Origin: Jaltomata sinuosa
Taxonomy: Eukaryota; Streptophyta; Magnoliopsida; Solanales; Solanaceae
Direction: 5' to 3'
Assembly (NCBI GenBank): GCA_003996215.1
Contig: QJPP01003457.1
Span: 170,418-234,417, forward strand
Length of the DNA stretch: 64,000 nt
The translations under genes and the position numbers were made by a program. The notes under the pieces were generated by a model. That model saw only the letters and a program-made list of their open reading frames with translations. It was not told the DNA's origin and did no database searches. Of the stretch, positions 1-10,745 are shown one piece after another. Each line of letters starts with the position of its first letter. Position 1 is the first letter of the stretch.

Positions 1-69
1 CCTATATCACATTTCATTTTTCATTCATAGCCCCCCCCCCCCCCCCACAAACTTAGGCTATCAGCCTAC
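1..69. other. Left flank of CACTA element with a poly-C run
   Basis: Short flank outside the CACTA transposon. It holds a run of 16 C at 31-46 and no coding signal. Bases 67-69 (TAC) are the left copy of the CACTA target site duplication. The flank is too short to say what the transposon landed in. Confidence 0.6.
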
Positions 70-83
70 CACTACAAGAAAAA
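70..83 (+). repeat. CACTA left terminal inverted repeat
   Basis: CACTACAAGAAAAA, the canonical plant CACTA terminus. It pairs with the right terminus at 10746-10759 with one mismatch (CACTA here against CATTA there, read inward). Confidence 0.95.
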
Positions 84-525
84 GCTTTATTTAAGACCAA
101 CATTTAGGGACGAGTTAATAATATCATCTTTAAAAGTACATATATTGAGACGAGATTATATTCTAGTCCCTAAATGTATATGTTATTGTGAAGGTACAAA
201 ATTTAGTCTCTAAAGAAATTAGTAACTGGTCCAAAATTTATATAATTTAGAGGAAGGAGTGGGAGAAAGTGCGCCAATGTAATACTAAAATATTAAAAAA
301 GAAATTTATTTTAACAAAAGCTCATCAGGCGCTAAAAATATACTGAATTTAGAATAAAACTTCTTAAAAGACAAAAAGGAAAACAGATCGTCATCGCTAG
401 CTTTCTCTGCCCTAGTAGCAGCTACAAATCTCAACCAACTCTCAGCGGTATCATATGTAGAGAAAGAACAGATCTTTGGTCATCAAGTTCTGCCCTAATC
501 AATTTTCAATCTACTCGAATTTCAG
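84..525 (+). promoter_or_regulatory. CACTA 5' subterminal region and probable leader
   Basis: Just inside the left end are scattered short GGGACGAG/GAGACGAG/TAGTCCC words. They resemble the CGTCTC words in the tandem repeats at the opposite end, as expected for transposase-binding subterminal repeats. Around 380-525 is a sequence ending in a good splice donor (TTTCAG|GTATGC near 525-531), which could be a non-coding first exon of the transposon transcript. Exon status is inferred. The 70-codon ORF that starts just after it has no recognisable homology. Confidence 0.45.
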
Positions 526-1016
526 GTATGCCTCCTCTTTCGCGAGTTGATTTTTGTTCTTTTCTCAAAAAAACTCTCTATTTTTCAATACAGATCATCG
601 CTATATTGTTTGATTTTTTCGAGCGAAATGTTTTTTGGCCTACATGTTTTCTACTTATATCTTCAAGTTCTCATTCTGTTTTCTGGAAAGGGGATGATAA
701 AATTCAAGTTTTGAAGTTTGATTTTCCAGAAATTATTTGAATTTTTTGAATATATTTGGCAACTTGTTCCTATATAAAGTTAGGTGATTTAGTGGCATGT
801 TATTCGTCTTGATTTCTCCCTTTATTTTCTTTTTTTAAGTTCGTAAAACACAAACTTGTTGGACTGAGATGAAATTCTTAATTTTGTCAGATGAGCAATG
901 AATGATTGAAGAGACAAAACTTAATGTCTCTGACATGGAAAATATGATTGTACTGTATTGAGTGTTTCATATAGTGATTTGGGTAAATCAGAATTGTGCT
1001 AGTACTTTTTATTTTG

Positions 1017-1110
1017 AAACAACCTCTCTACCTCCCAAGGTAGGGTAAGGGTTTGCATACACACTAACCTCCCCAAACCCCAAATGTGGGATTACTTTGG
1101 GTATTTATTG
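1017..1110 (+). mobile_element. Degenerate Solanaceae SINE 3' part (TS/Au-like)
   Basis: The stretch beginning AACAACCTCTCTACCTCCC, then GGTAGGGTAAGG, GCATACACACTAACC and GTGGGATTACTTTGGGTAT, matches the conserved 3' body of the tRNA-derived SINEs of tobacco and tomato. The usual TTG-repeat tail is lost or mutated. It is a fragment; no 5' box region is clear. Confidence 0.55.
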
Positions 1111-2212
1111 CTAGTACTTTGTATTTCATGTATAAAACTTCTACCAGCTCATTCCAAACTATAAAGTCAAGACAAAAGAAAATTGTAAAATTCTGGACCA
1201 AGTCAATTATTTTCACCTTTTTGTTGTGGTGGGAGAGGCTTGGGGTAGGCAGAAGTAGAAAAGCAGTTCTGGTAAGGATGCAAAGTAGGAGCTCTAGCTA
1301 TGAGCTAGTACTGGATTCTTGTCAATGTGGAAACTAAATTGGGAAAAGCTTATACATTTAAATATTATTCATCATAGAATTACATCCTAGAGGATAGTTG
1401 CATACAATTAGTTTCTATATGTGAAGGGCCCCTGTGATTAATCTGCTTATTGTCTCTGAATTTTAAATATCTTACCAATAAAAAAAAAATCAAATGACAT
1501 ATCATAGTCAAAGCTTGGGATTTGGCTTATAAGATGTTTTAGCACTAATGTTATAGTATATGCAAATTTAGTGGTTATTACTTTTTGTCATTCCCAATGA
1601 TGTTATGTTGGTTATGTCTACTGCACCTGCAGTGGTTCTGCCTTTGGATTCAATCAAGTACATTAAGACCTTACATGATGAGTACTCTTTTATTTGAATG
1701 AAATTTGCTTCTCTCTTTCCATATGGTCGAGTAGGGAGTAAATTATTGAATCCTCCTTCCCTTGATGCTTCTGTATCTTTAATCCAGGCCTGGCTCTTAG
1801 TAATGACACACTCACACCAAGTCTTTTAACTGATGTTATCAATTATAGGCTGTAATAGTCTGCTACAACAGCTGAAGATATTCATCTGTCTCTTTCTTGC
1901 TTGGTATTATTATTATTTAGGTTTGGTTGAAGATTTCTCTTGTTGTGAATTGTTGATGGAAGTAATCCACTTTTAGTGTCATCATCTTGTTATTGAAACC
2001 TCTGTATCATGACACTTGAGATTGTTTCTGTTGCTGTGTTATTTTAATTGCTTGTTCTTGGAGCTATAAACCATTTGAAAGAGTACATATAGTTCCAGCT
2101 ACAATTGGAAGGTGATATATAGGAATGTACAGTTGTTATAGCACTTTTCTAAGTTTTCATTGGTAAGAGTATATATAATTGTGCGACTGAAAAAGATGAA
2201 CAGAGGATACAA

Positions 2213-2720
2213 TATTTTTTTGGTTGAACAGACTATCTTATTAACAGTCAAAACTTTATAGTCGCCCATTTATAACCTACTCAGACAAAATAGAAGAAAA
2301 CTATAAAAAAAACCAACACCAAACAACTTAAAAAATAAAGTTGAGCAACTGCTCCTCGATTGCTGCCTTCTATCCCTCTGTTTTTTGCTATAACCCTCTC
2401 TATGTAGGCTTGCTCATTAATCTTCTTTTTGCGTTGCAAAATATGTACAACTCTAATATTGCACTCCATCTATATTTTTTAGCAAACCTTTTGTGGCCTT
2501 GGTACTTTATGCTCCCAGAAAGTTATGTTCTTAGCTACCCAAACATGATACATACACACTACTACTACTGCCAATAGTAGCCCACGACTTGTTTTTCCAA
2601 TCCCCTTCCTTACTACTCTCTCCCACATCCCTTGTAGCTCTATGTTTTGCATACAGTCTTAAAAGGAGCCTAGGTCTAGTAGAAAATATGATCTTAGAGT
2701 TTAGCCCAGCTCTGCGCATC
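2213..2720 (-). mobile_element. Possible LINE 3' end (minus strand)
   Basis: On the minus strand an eroded reading frame (2531-2719 and 2281-2469, different frames) is followed by a 3' UTR-like sequence with TAATAAGATAGTCTG and an A-rich tail near 2213-2222. This layout resembles the end of plant L1-type LINEs. No zinc-binding or RT motif is clear, so this is a weak call. Confidence 0.3.
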
Positions 2721-2802
2721 TGATGGTAACAAGTTATGTGAATCTTATGATTTTTATTATCTTTTATATAGTTTTAATATAATTTTTATGCATTCTCCAA
2801 GG

Positions 2803-5800
2803 TTATGGCACCTAAAAATCAATGGATGCAACTTTTTCTTGCTAATCGGACCGACAAAACCTACTTAGATGGGGTGCAAAAGTTCTTGAATTATGCTTTT
2901 GCGGAACAGAAGAATGTGAAATACGATGTCCATGTTACAGATATGATAATAAAACATTAGGAATTCGTGAGACGATGGAGAGACATTTGAAAATACATGG
3001 AATAGTTCAAAATTATACTTTTTGATTTCACCACAGGGAATATTTAGGTAAGCCACTATCAGAATCTGATGATGAAGATGATGATGATGATGAAGTAGAA
3101 GATTGTGAGAGTGAAAATGAAGTACAAGAACTGTTGACAGATTTATGTCCTAATATTTATGGAGGATCTACACATACTGGTTATGACAATTTACTTGAGG
3201 AGGAACCAAATGTTGAATCAAAAAGGTTTTACACCTTACTGAAGGATTTTGAGCAGCCATTGTATCAAAACTCAAAGGCTTCAAAGCTTTCATCTTTGAT
3301 TAAGTTGCTTCACATCAAAAGTATGGGTCTTTAGAGTAATGAGTCATTTACCATGCTATTGAAAATGTTAAAAGTGGAGTTGTTACCTGATGAATCCAAT
3401 TTTCCAAATTCATATTATGAGGAAAAGAAGATAATTCAAGATCTTGGGCTTTCTTACAACAAGAATGATGCTTGTACTAATGATTTCATGTTATACTGGA
3501 AGGAGGATAGCTTACTCGATTCTTGCAAAGTTTGTGGTGCGTCCAAATAGCGTCCAGATAGAAAATAGATATACATAGCGAGGAGACAAAGAATAAAAAG
3601 GGCATAAAGATATCCTCAAAGTCTTTACGCTATTTTTCCTTAAAGCCTAGGCTTCAGAAGTTGTTTATGTCTTCAAAGACATCTTCTCTAATTACATGGC
3701 ATAAGAATGAAAGAAATAATGATGGAATAATGAGGCACCCAGTTGATTCAATGGCATGGAAGTCATTTGATGAACTTAATCCTTCATTTATAGCCGAGCC
3801 TCATAATGTTCGACTTGGATACCTCTAATGGGAAGTTGGTCCAAATGGTCCTGAAGATGCAATTGATACATATCTTCAACCTCTAATAGAGGAATTGAAG
3901 GAGTTGTGGGAAGTTGGTATTGAGACCTTTGATGCATCAGCTAAACAAAATTTTAAGTTGCATGCTTCTTTGTTATGGACTATCAATGACTTTCCAGCTT
4001 ATGGAAATTTATCTGGATGGAGTAAAAAAGGGGAATTGGCATGTCCATCTTGCAATAAAGACACTTCCTATATTCTATTGAATAATTGTAAGAAGTAGTG
4101 CTTTATGGGTCATCATCATTACCTTCCTGTTAGTCACAGGTGGAGGAATGACAAGAAGTCATTTGATGGTACAATAGAGAAAAGGCTCCCACCAAAAATG
4201 CATAGAAGTCATTTGATGGTACAATAGAGAAAAGGCTCCCACCAAAAATGCATTCTGGAATTGAGATATTTAATCAAGTGCAAGATCTTGAAGGGAAACC
4301 ATTAAAAAAGGATCCTAGGAAAAGGAAGAAGATATCACATGAAAAATGAAAGGATAACTGGAACAAGAAAAGTATCTTTTTTGAACTTCCATATTGGAAA
4401 TCTCTCTTGTTGTGACATAATTTAGATGTTATGCATATTGAAAAAAAATATATGTGATAATATTATGGGGACAATCATGAATGTCAAAGGAAAGACCAAG
4501 GATACAATTAAAACTCGATTGGACTTGCAGGAAATGAACATTAGGCCAGAATTGCATTATATCCAAAGAGAGGAGAAAGTCGAAGTTTGAACTGCATGCT
4601 ATACATTATCTACTGAAAATAAGCACAAATTATGCCTTTTCTTGAAGAATTTAAAGGTCCCTAATGGATTCTCATCTAATATTTCTCAATGTGTAAACTT
4701 GAAAGATCATAAGATATCTGGGTTGAAAAGTCATGATTGTCATGTTCTTTTGCAGCATATACTCCCTCTTGCACTTTGTGGTATGTTGTCCAAGGAAGTG
4801 TGTGAACCTCTTATTGAGTTATTTTTATTTTTTAGTGTTCTTGGATCAAAGGAGTTGAGGATTGATGATTTGAAGCATGTTGAAGCATGTTGAAGCACAA
4901 ATTCCCATAACACTTTGCAAGTTAGAGAAGGTTTTCCCTCCTTCTTTTTTTGATGTCATGGTGCACTTGCCTATTTATTTAGCTAGTGAAGCTGAGATTT
5001 ATGGACCTATTCATTTTCAGTGGATGTATCCTATCGAGCGATGGTTATATTTTTTGAAATGTCTTATTGGTAATAGGGAATGTCTAGAAGGTTCTATTAT
5101 GGAGGGCTACATTGCTAATGAATGTATGATCTTATGTTAGAGGTATTTACATAAAATTAACACAAAATTCAATCGGCCTGAACAGAATTACGATGGGGGT
5201 TTAAAAAATTCTAATAGAGGTTTACCTATGTTTTGTCAACCTGGAAAAATTTTGGGAGCTAAAGATCCATGCGAGCTTGAAGCAAATGAATTGGAACAAG
5301 CACATATATACATTCTGAAGAATTTTGATGAAGTCATACCATATCTTGAGTATGAAGAGTTCTTTCATATCATCTTATTTTTCTTATTTTCTTTCAGGTA
5401 ATCTCGTTTCTATATGACATTTATGGTTAACCTCAATTTTGTAGAGAGTTTGCACAAACGCATATGGATACTGCTGAACACTTGTCAGAAGTAGAATGGG
5501 ACCGAGAATTTATTAAATGGTTTTAAAATAGGGTGAGTAATACATAAACATCAAATTTCATATTTTAATGTTGTATTACTCATTCTGAAGTACTGAATGT
5601 AATCTTGTTTTTACGCACAATTGCATAAAATAGATAATAGTCAGTTCATGGAAGATCTTCTCTCACTTTCACGTGGTCTTACCAAATATTCAATATATTC
5701 TAATGGTTACATTGTGAATGGATATAGATTTCATGTAGAAGATCATGATCAAAAGCTAAGGACTCAAAATGTTGGTGTTGTTGTAGTTGGCGAGAATGAT

Positions 5801-6148
5801 AAAGATAATGAGAACCTTGATTACTAGGGAGTTTTAACAGAAGTGATTGAATTGCAATTTGTCCCCGATAGAAGAGTGATTTTGTTTAGGTATAATTGGT
5901 TTGATGTGTATGATAAAATAAAAGGAGTTAAAAGAGATGAGTATGACTTCGTGAGTGTGAATCCGAGTAGATTTTTGAAAACAAATAAGCCTTTTGTTTT
6001 AGCGGACCAAGCATCTCAAGTGTTTTATGCTAATGATAATTCCAACAAAGGTTGGCATGTAGTGAGGAAGACTCAACCTCGTGATTCCTATGAGATTGTG
6101 AAACAAATGAATGATGATGTTGTAGATGACTTAGAAAGTCCTTCATAA
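2803..6148 (+). pseudogene. CACTA TNP2-type transposase, broken
   Basis: Remnant of the main CACTA transposase, which binds the element ends and carries out excision. The start (ATG at 2803) encodes a transposase-associated N-terminal domain (NQWMQLFLANR, then YLDGVQKFLNYAF). The TNP2 core follows at about 3134-3550 (LLPDESNFPNSYYEEKKII; cysteine pair in CKVCG) and 3660-4098 (KLHASLLWTINDFPAYGNL, then CPSCN). A DUF4218-like region lies at 4480-5160 (QIPITLCKLEKVFPPSFFD; FQWMYPIERW) and a DUF4216-like region at 5621-6148. A likely intron lies near 5398-5443 (CAG|GTAATC to TTTTGTAG). It is broken by stops near 2957, 3332, 3548 and 3827, by a 50-bp tandem duplication at 4154-4253, and by a short duplication at about 4874-4895 that shifts frame. 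Family assignment is strong; exon borders are approximate. Confidence 0.88.
4154..4253 (+). repeat. Perfect 50-bp tandem duplication inside the transposase
   Basis: Bases 4154-4203 and 4204-4253 are identical (each starts AGAAGTCATTTGATGG). Fifty is not a multiple of three, so the duplication shifts the transposase frame. Confidence 0.95.
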
Positions 6149-6332
6149 AAGAAACAAAAAAGAACTGACGAGGTGAAGTGTCTTTTATGAATTAATATAT
6201 TTGTTGTTATCCATTCTGATGGCATGTTTTCTTTATTACTACATTATCACACATTTTTTTCTTATTTTTTTTTTAACTTTTGGCTCTTTTTGCAGGTTCA
6301 ATATGAAGACTGAAAATGAGGTTTGATCAACT
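6149..6332 (+). other. Spacer between the two CACTA genes
   Basis: AT- and T-rich sequence with a polypyrimidine run ending in TTTTTGCAG near 6287-6295, a likely splice acceptor ahead of the TNPA-like gene. No reading frame. Confidence 0.4.
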
Positions 6333-8311
6333 ATGAAGAGTACTATCAAATATTCATTCGTCGCGCCGAGTGCAATTGGAAAGGGACGAGGACGAGGAGG
6401 AGGGCTTAAATCTTTGACATCAAAAGGAAAAATTTCAACTAATAGTTATTTTCTCAATCTAGTGATCTAGTTAATCAATACATCTATGAAGTTGAAAAAA
6501 GTAAGTTTTTATAAATCTTTTGAGTTTTTAATTGCATATTTAAGTGAAATTAAATGTCAAAGTTTTTGTTTGGTTGAACAAAACAACTTTTTCCCGATGG
6601 GATTACACTTCTAAGTATTGATAAAAGAAACAGCAAAACTAGCTAGCTAGTAGGTGTATTATCTTCTAGCCAATTTGCCAAACTCATTCTCTGTTTAACC
6701 TTCTAGTCAATAATAGAACGGTTGGAAAAAATATCAATATGTTTTCACGGCACTTCGGAAATATAATTCGTGACTGTAATATGTGTCCATTGGGAGTATC
6801 ATCGTGGAAGGATATTGATCAACAAAAGTTGGATCACATGTGGGTAGTTGTTGAGGTATTTGGACCTTTTCTTTTGTTTTATCCTAATTTAACATGAGAA
6901 CTGGAAACTCACTCCCCTTTTGTTATTGTCCTTAACTGCTAGCTAATGTCTACGACATCACATCAAATATCTTTGGGGAAACGTAATTATTTAGGACCAA
7001 CATCACTCCCCCTTTTATCTTCTTTAGAATAGAAGTAGAGCTCACCATCGTTTATGTTGTGGTTATTAACTTAACCAATGTGTTGATTAATGTACGATAA
7101 ATTTGAGAGTGTTGACATGAATGATAATCGTGATCATATCTTTGGATGGATGAATGAGTTATGCAACAAACGGAGAGGACACTTGCATGCTAATTATGTA
7201 AAGAATAATCCAATCCTACAGGCTCTTAAGAATATTCCAAAGGGATTAGACAAGAAGGAATGGGAGTGGTTAGTTAAGGAACATTTTTGTTCTGAAAGTT
7301 TTCAAGTATGCCTAGTGATTTGATAATCTATTTTTTCAAATCATCTATTTCGCAGCTCGTCGAAATATTTAGATATGAAACTTTTGTTTTGAACTTGGTA
7401 ACCACCCCTAGGCCTTAATATTTCTTAATTATTATGAAATAAAGTTGATATATTTACAAAGAATATAGTTTTGACTATGGATACAAACCTTTTTTTTGTT
7501 AGGTATTATTTTGACTATGGATACAAACCTATAAACTTGTTGCCATTTCTGTATACTTTCCCATACTTCTTTTGACAGTTTATATTTTTATAGTCATGTT
7601 AATCTTATTGTTGAAAAGTACAGACGAGAAGCAGTAGGAATGCAGCAAACTGAGCTAAGTTGAAGATGCGTCATCATATTGGAAGCAAGCCTATTCGAGA
7701 GATTATTTATCAACAGGTATTATCAAAAAATTATTTCCCAAAAGAAAATATTTATGAAGTGTTATTTGACATGTTTCCCTTTGTTGTAAAAGGCGGGAAA
7801 GATGGCAATCCATCAGATTTGGCGACTATTTTCTTTGAGACTCGTAAGAAAGATAACAAGCTTGTTGAACCTGAAGCAAACAAAAAACATGTGCGTTTGG
7901 TAAATTGAATATGTAAATTATTTAAAATTATTATAGGTTCTGATAGAAAATGTTCTTTTATATATTTTGTCGGCTCAGATCGAAGAAATAGTGAAAGCAA
8001 AACCATCTCAACCTAGCATAGAGATTGTGGAAAAATGTTGTGGACCTCAAACTCGTAGCCATGTGTTTGGCTTTGGGGGTGGAGAAAAGGCAAAAGACAT
8101 GAAAGGTGGCACTTCTTCTAAGGCACAATTATTGTCCTCGCTACGTTCAACTCGAGAGGAAAACAAATCCTTGAATGAGAAAAACAAATCCTTGAATGAT
8201 CGCTTGTCTACCTTAGAAGATGAGATGAAAGAAATAAGAAAAATGAAAGAATTCTTCGCTGCTCAACAATCACATATCCCGCATATGACATTGCCCGTTT
8301 CAACTGAATGA
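6333..8311 (+). pseudogene. TNPA-like second CACTA gene (Transposase_24 type), multi-exon
   Basis: Remnant of the accessory CACTA protein that binds subterminal repeats. Pieces read in order: an exon from ATG 6333 rich in Gly/Arg (GKGRGRGGGLKS); about 6714-6856 (KDIDQQKLDHMWVVVE) with a donor at GTATTT; about 7090-7305 (NKRRGHLHANYVKNN); about 7624-7716 (RSRNAANRAKLKMRHHIGS) with a donor GTATTA after CAACAG; about 7793-7890 (GGKDGNPSDLATIFFETRKK); and a last exon 7979-8311 ending in a Lys/Glu-rich probable coiled coil (TREENKSLNEKNKSLNDRL). Introns are inferred from GT...AG borders and the known protein order. A 23-bp direct repeat lies in the intron near 7468-7530. This gene is better preserved than the transposase, but the exon after 6333 has an early stop, so I treat it as a pseudogene. 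Confidence 0.75.
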
Positions 8312-8482
8312 TCACTCGTTTTTTTTGCCGGCCAAGTAATAATATACCTTGTTCAACTTGTTACTCTTTTCTATCTTATACTAATTCTAGCAGTTGCTCG
8401 TCCCTTGTTTTGCATCACTTTTTCCCTTATAAGATGGAATTAGTTTATTGTTGGATGTTAGGAAGCGGCATATATAGCAAAG
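8312..8482 (+). other. Region 3' of the TNPA-like gene
   Basis: No reading frame. T-rich sequence, possibly the TNPA 3' UTR or part of the intron that came with the captured transporter exon downstream. Confidence 0.35.
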
Positions 8483-8574
8483 CATGAGGTAGTGGTAAAG
8501 TCTGCATAAACTCTACCCTGCCCAGACCTCACTTGTGAGATTCACTGGGTATGTTGTTGTTGTTATTGTTGTTG
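8483..8574 (+). mobile_element. SINE 3' part with TTG-repeat tail (TS-like)
   Basis: GAGGTAGTGGTAAAGTC, then AACTCTACCCTGCCCAGACC, ACTTGTGAGATTCACTGGGT and a tail ATGTTGTTGTTGTTATTG match the 3' body and TTG tail of tobacco/tomato TS-type SINEs. The tail ends directly against the first codon of the transporter fragment at 8576. No complete 5' half is visible. Confidence 0.7.
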
Positions 8575-8575
8575 G

Positions 8576-8827
8576 CCAATATGGTGGAGGTGGTACTAGT
8601 GGTGTTACCCTGTTGTGTTAACCTTGTATGGTCTTGTTGTATCACAATTCGGAGACCTCCAAAATATGCTTAGCGATGATGAAAATGTGGAACAATTCGT
8701 GGGGCGTTATTTTGGATTTGAGCATGATTTTCTTGGAGTCGTTGCGGCAATAATAGTTGCATGGCCTGTTGTTTTTGCCTTCTTGTTTGCATTAGCCATT
8801 AAGTCATTCAAAGTCAGGAAAATATAA
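8576..8827 (+). pseudogene. Captured C-terminal exon of a PDR-type (ABCG) ABC transporter
   Basis: An 83-codon frame from 8576 to the stop at 8825-8827 reads as the end of a pleiotropic-drug-resistance ABC transporter, a plasma-membrane exporter of small molecules. It starts with the tryptophan-rich motif PIWWRWY, followed by TLYGLVVSQFGD, then FGFEHDFLGVVAA, a hydrophobic segment that would be the last transmembrane helix, and a short basic tail SFKVRKI. These are hallmark features of the PDR C-terminus. One codon is a stop: TAG at 8597-8599, where the family has Tyr. The other ~1,300 residues are absent. It lies inside the CACTA element in the same orientation, so it is best read as host sequence carried by the transposon. 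The identification is from family knowledge and is strong; how it was captured is inference. Confidence 0.85.
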
Positions 8828-9044
8828 AGAGAGTTCACCTTCTAAGAACTTACGAGTAAGAAGAGGATACAAAACTATTATGTACAGTTCACTACTTGAA
8901 GATTTTATTTAACCAGTAACATTCATGTACAACCAATTTTGGACTCAACTAGTTTTTCTTAAAGCACCTCTAGCTTAACATGAAAGGAAAGGAAAAACCA
9001 TCTTAACATGAAAAGAAACTATGAGACCAACCTAATCTAGGGGC
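8828..9044. other. Spacer after the transporter fragment
   Basis: No coding signal. It could be the 3' UTR of the captured transporter gene. A short phrase (CTTAACATGAAA followed by G/A-rich sequence) occurs twice near 8976 and 9002. Confidence 0.35.
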
Positions 9045-9720
9045 TAGTCTTACAAATCAGGAAACCAATTTAAACTATTCAGGCATGTAGCCCATTTACA
9101 TTTGTTCTGCCCTACTATATGCAGCTGCAGGATGATCTCTTTGATGAGAAACTTGTACATCTTCTTCCTCATGATGAATCTGTGGTTGTTTCTCTTCACC
9201 CATAGTTGACACACAAAAGTTGTTAAAATAAATCCGAGGATAGTATGTCTTGGTCTGGTACCTCGAAGCTTGCTTGACAGACACTGTATTACTACATCCC
9301 AATCTGTGCTTCTCATAGTTATTCCCATCTATGCTAGTAACCCCTGCCATACAAGCTTGGAGTAATCATAAGCAAAGAATAGATTGTTATGGGTATCAAG
9401 GAATGCCTTTTCACACAAAACACAGTCAGTGGAGACTATATGCCCCATTTACTCAACCTATCAACCGTAGACAATCTTTGGTGCAGGGCAAGCCAAAGAA
9501 TGAACTGTTGTCTAGGAATAACTGTAGGTAGCATGACCAAAGTTTTCCAACTCACTTTTGGGTACTGAGGCATCATCTTCTGGTAGGCTAATTGGATGCT
9601 ATATCGTCCATCTTTGCTGCAAGTTTGGAGAGTGTCAATAATAGAACCATTAGGAGCCTTACAATTTCGGAACATCAATCATTTCCATGTCACTTTGGGT
9701 AAGATTCCTTATAGCCATTT
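9045..9720 (-). mobile_element. LINE 3' fragment with zinc-binding region, minus strand
   Basis: On the minus strand, 9678-9436 reads as the region after a plant LINE reverse transcriptase: RYSIQLAYQKMMPQ, then VIPRQQFILWLALHQRLS and RLSKWGI. This is the RT-associated zinc-binding block found near the end of L1-type LINE ORF2. A shifted frame at 9328-9050 continues with the C-terminus (VCQLWVKRNNHRF). The 5' part (endonuclease, RT) is missing, as in typical 5'-truncated LINE copies. It interrupts the 3' half of the CACTA element. The exact ends are not defined. Confidence 0.7.
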
Positions 9721-10324
9721 TTACTACCATTTGAGGGAGAACTTCTAAATTTGTACTAGATCTTGTTCCCGAATTCTTGCGTTTTTCATATAGATCTGGA
9801 TTCTTGATTAATGCATCTCAAAGCTTTTCTAATTATATTTTTCTTATATTCTTGCAACTTGTTGATGTTTCTGGATGACACTTGATTCTTGCAGTGAGCA
9901 TTTTAACTAATTCTAGTGTAAAATTTATGTATAATTATATATCAATAGTTATTTATCATCTTTTCAAAATTTTGTTCTTATAGATTTTGAAGATTGAAGT
10001 TACTAGTCAAGATGCAAGTTTAGAAAATGCACCAACTCATTATTATTTTGCTACGAACGTTGTGCAAAACTTGATATCATAAATAGTCTTATCTCCGAGA
10101 TGTTAATTAGCTATGTTTTTTTTTGTTAAGCAAATATGGAAACTATAACATCATGGGATGTTAACCAATTTTTTTGTAGTTAATCTCTGTCTCTCTTTAT
10201 ATATATATCATCCTTTTGAATTGACATTTTTAGTGGAAAATTTATATTTATTGATGAAATTTATAATTTTATGCTACGAAGTTCTAGGACCATTGATGGT
10301 AAATTAGAAACAAGAATATTATTT
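9721..10324 (+). other. CACTA 3' non-coding region
   Basis: AT-rich, no long reading frame. Leads into the subterminal repeats. No function recognised. Confidence 0.4.
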
Positions 10325-10468
10325 CGTCTCTAAAGGTGAATCTAGGACTAGTTAGTTGCTCGTCTCTAAAGGTTAATCTAGGACGAGGTAGTTGCTCGTC
10401 TCTAATGGTTAATTTAGTACAAGGTAGTTGCTCGTCTCTAAAGGTTAATCTAGGACGAAGTAGTTGCT
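10325..10468 (+). repeat. Four 36-bp tandem repeats, CACTA subterminal array
   Basis: Units at 10325-10360, 10361-10396, 10397-10432 and 10433-10468 each begin CGTCTCTAA and end GTTGCT, with a few substitutions. A partial fifth unit starts at 10469. The position 290-435 bp inside the right terminus fits the subterminal repeats bound by TNPA-type proteins. The small ORFs over this array on either strand are by-products of the repeat. Confidence 0.9.
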
Positions 10469-10745
10469 CGTTGCGAAAAAGTTTTAACAACCAGAAAATA
10501 ACTACTTTTCAAAGAAAAAAATCATCATTTTGGGATGAGATATACAGTCTCTAAAAGTATTTTTGCGGCCAGATGTTTTCCCGTCTCTAAAAACTTATAA
10601 CGACTAGATACCAAGCCCCGTCGTAATTAACCTTTAGCGAAGGAGGCTATTAGGACGGGTGGCGACCAGCCTTTTCCCATCATAATAGCTCATTTGGGAC
10701 CAGATTCTGAATTTTAGGGACCATATTTCCCTTCCTTAGAGGCTA
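10469..10745 (+). other. CACTA right subterminal region
   Basis: Contains further scattered CGTCTCTAAAA and GGACG words and GC-richer stretches (10608-10690), continuing into the terminal inverted repeat. No gene. Confidence 0.55.

Larger units (their letters stand above)
526..2802 (+). other. CACTA leader/intron region, mostly non-coding
   Basis: About 2.3 kb between the probable leader and the first transposase exon. It is AT-rich with no long reading frame. It holds a SINE-like sequence (1017-1110) and a possible minus-strand LINE tail (2213-2720), annotated separately. The rest looks like intron sequence. Confidence 0.5.

Noticed and set aside
31..46. Run of 16 C as a possible functional element
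   Set aside because: A simple homopolymer in a short flank; may be slippage or an assembly effect.
528..740. 70-codon plus-strand ORF as a gene
   Set aside because: No family match; it starts just after a splice donor in a T-rich region and is probably intron.
10284..10554. Repetitive ORFs on both strands (SCSSLKVNLG / FRDEQLPRPR repeats) as a repeat protein
   Set aside because: They are read-outs of the 36-bp subterminal DNA repeat, open because 36 is a multiple of three.
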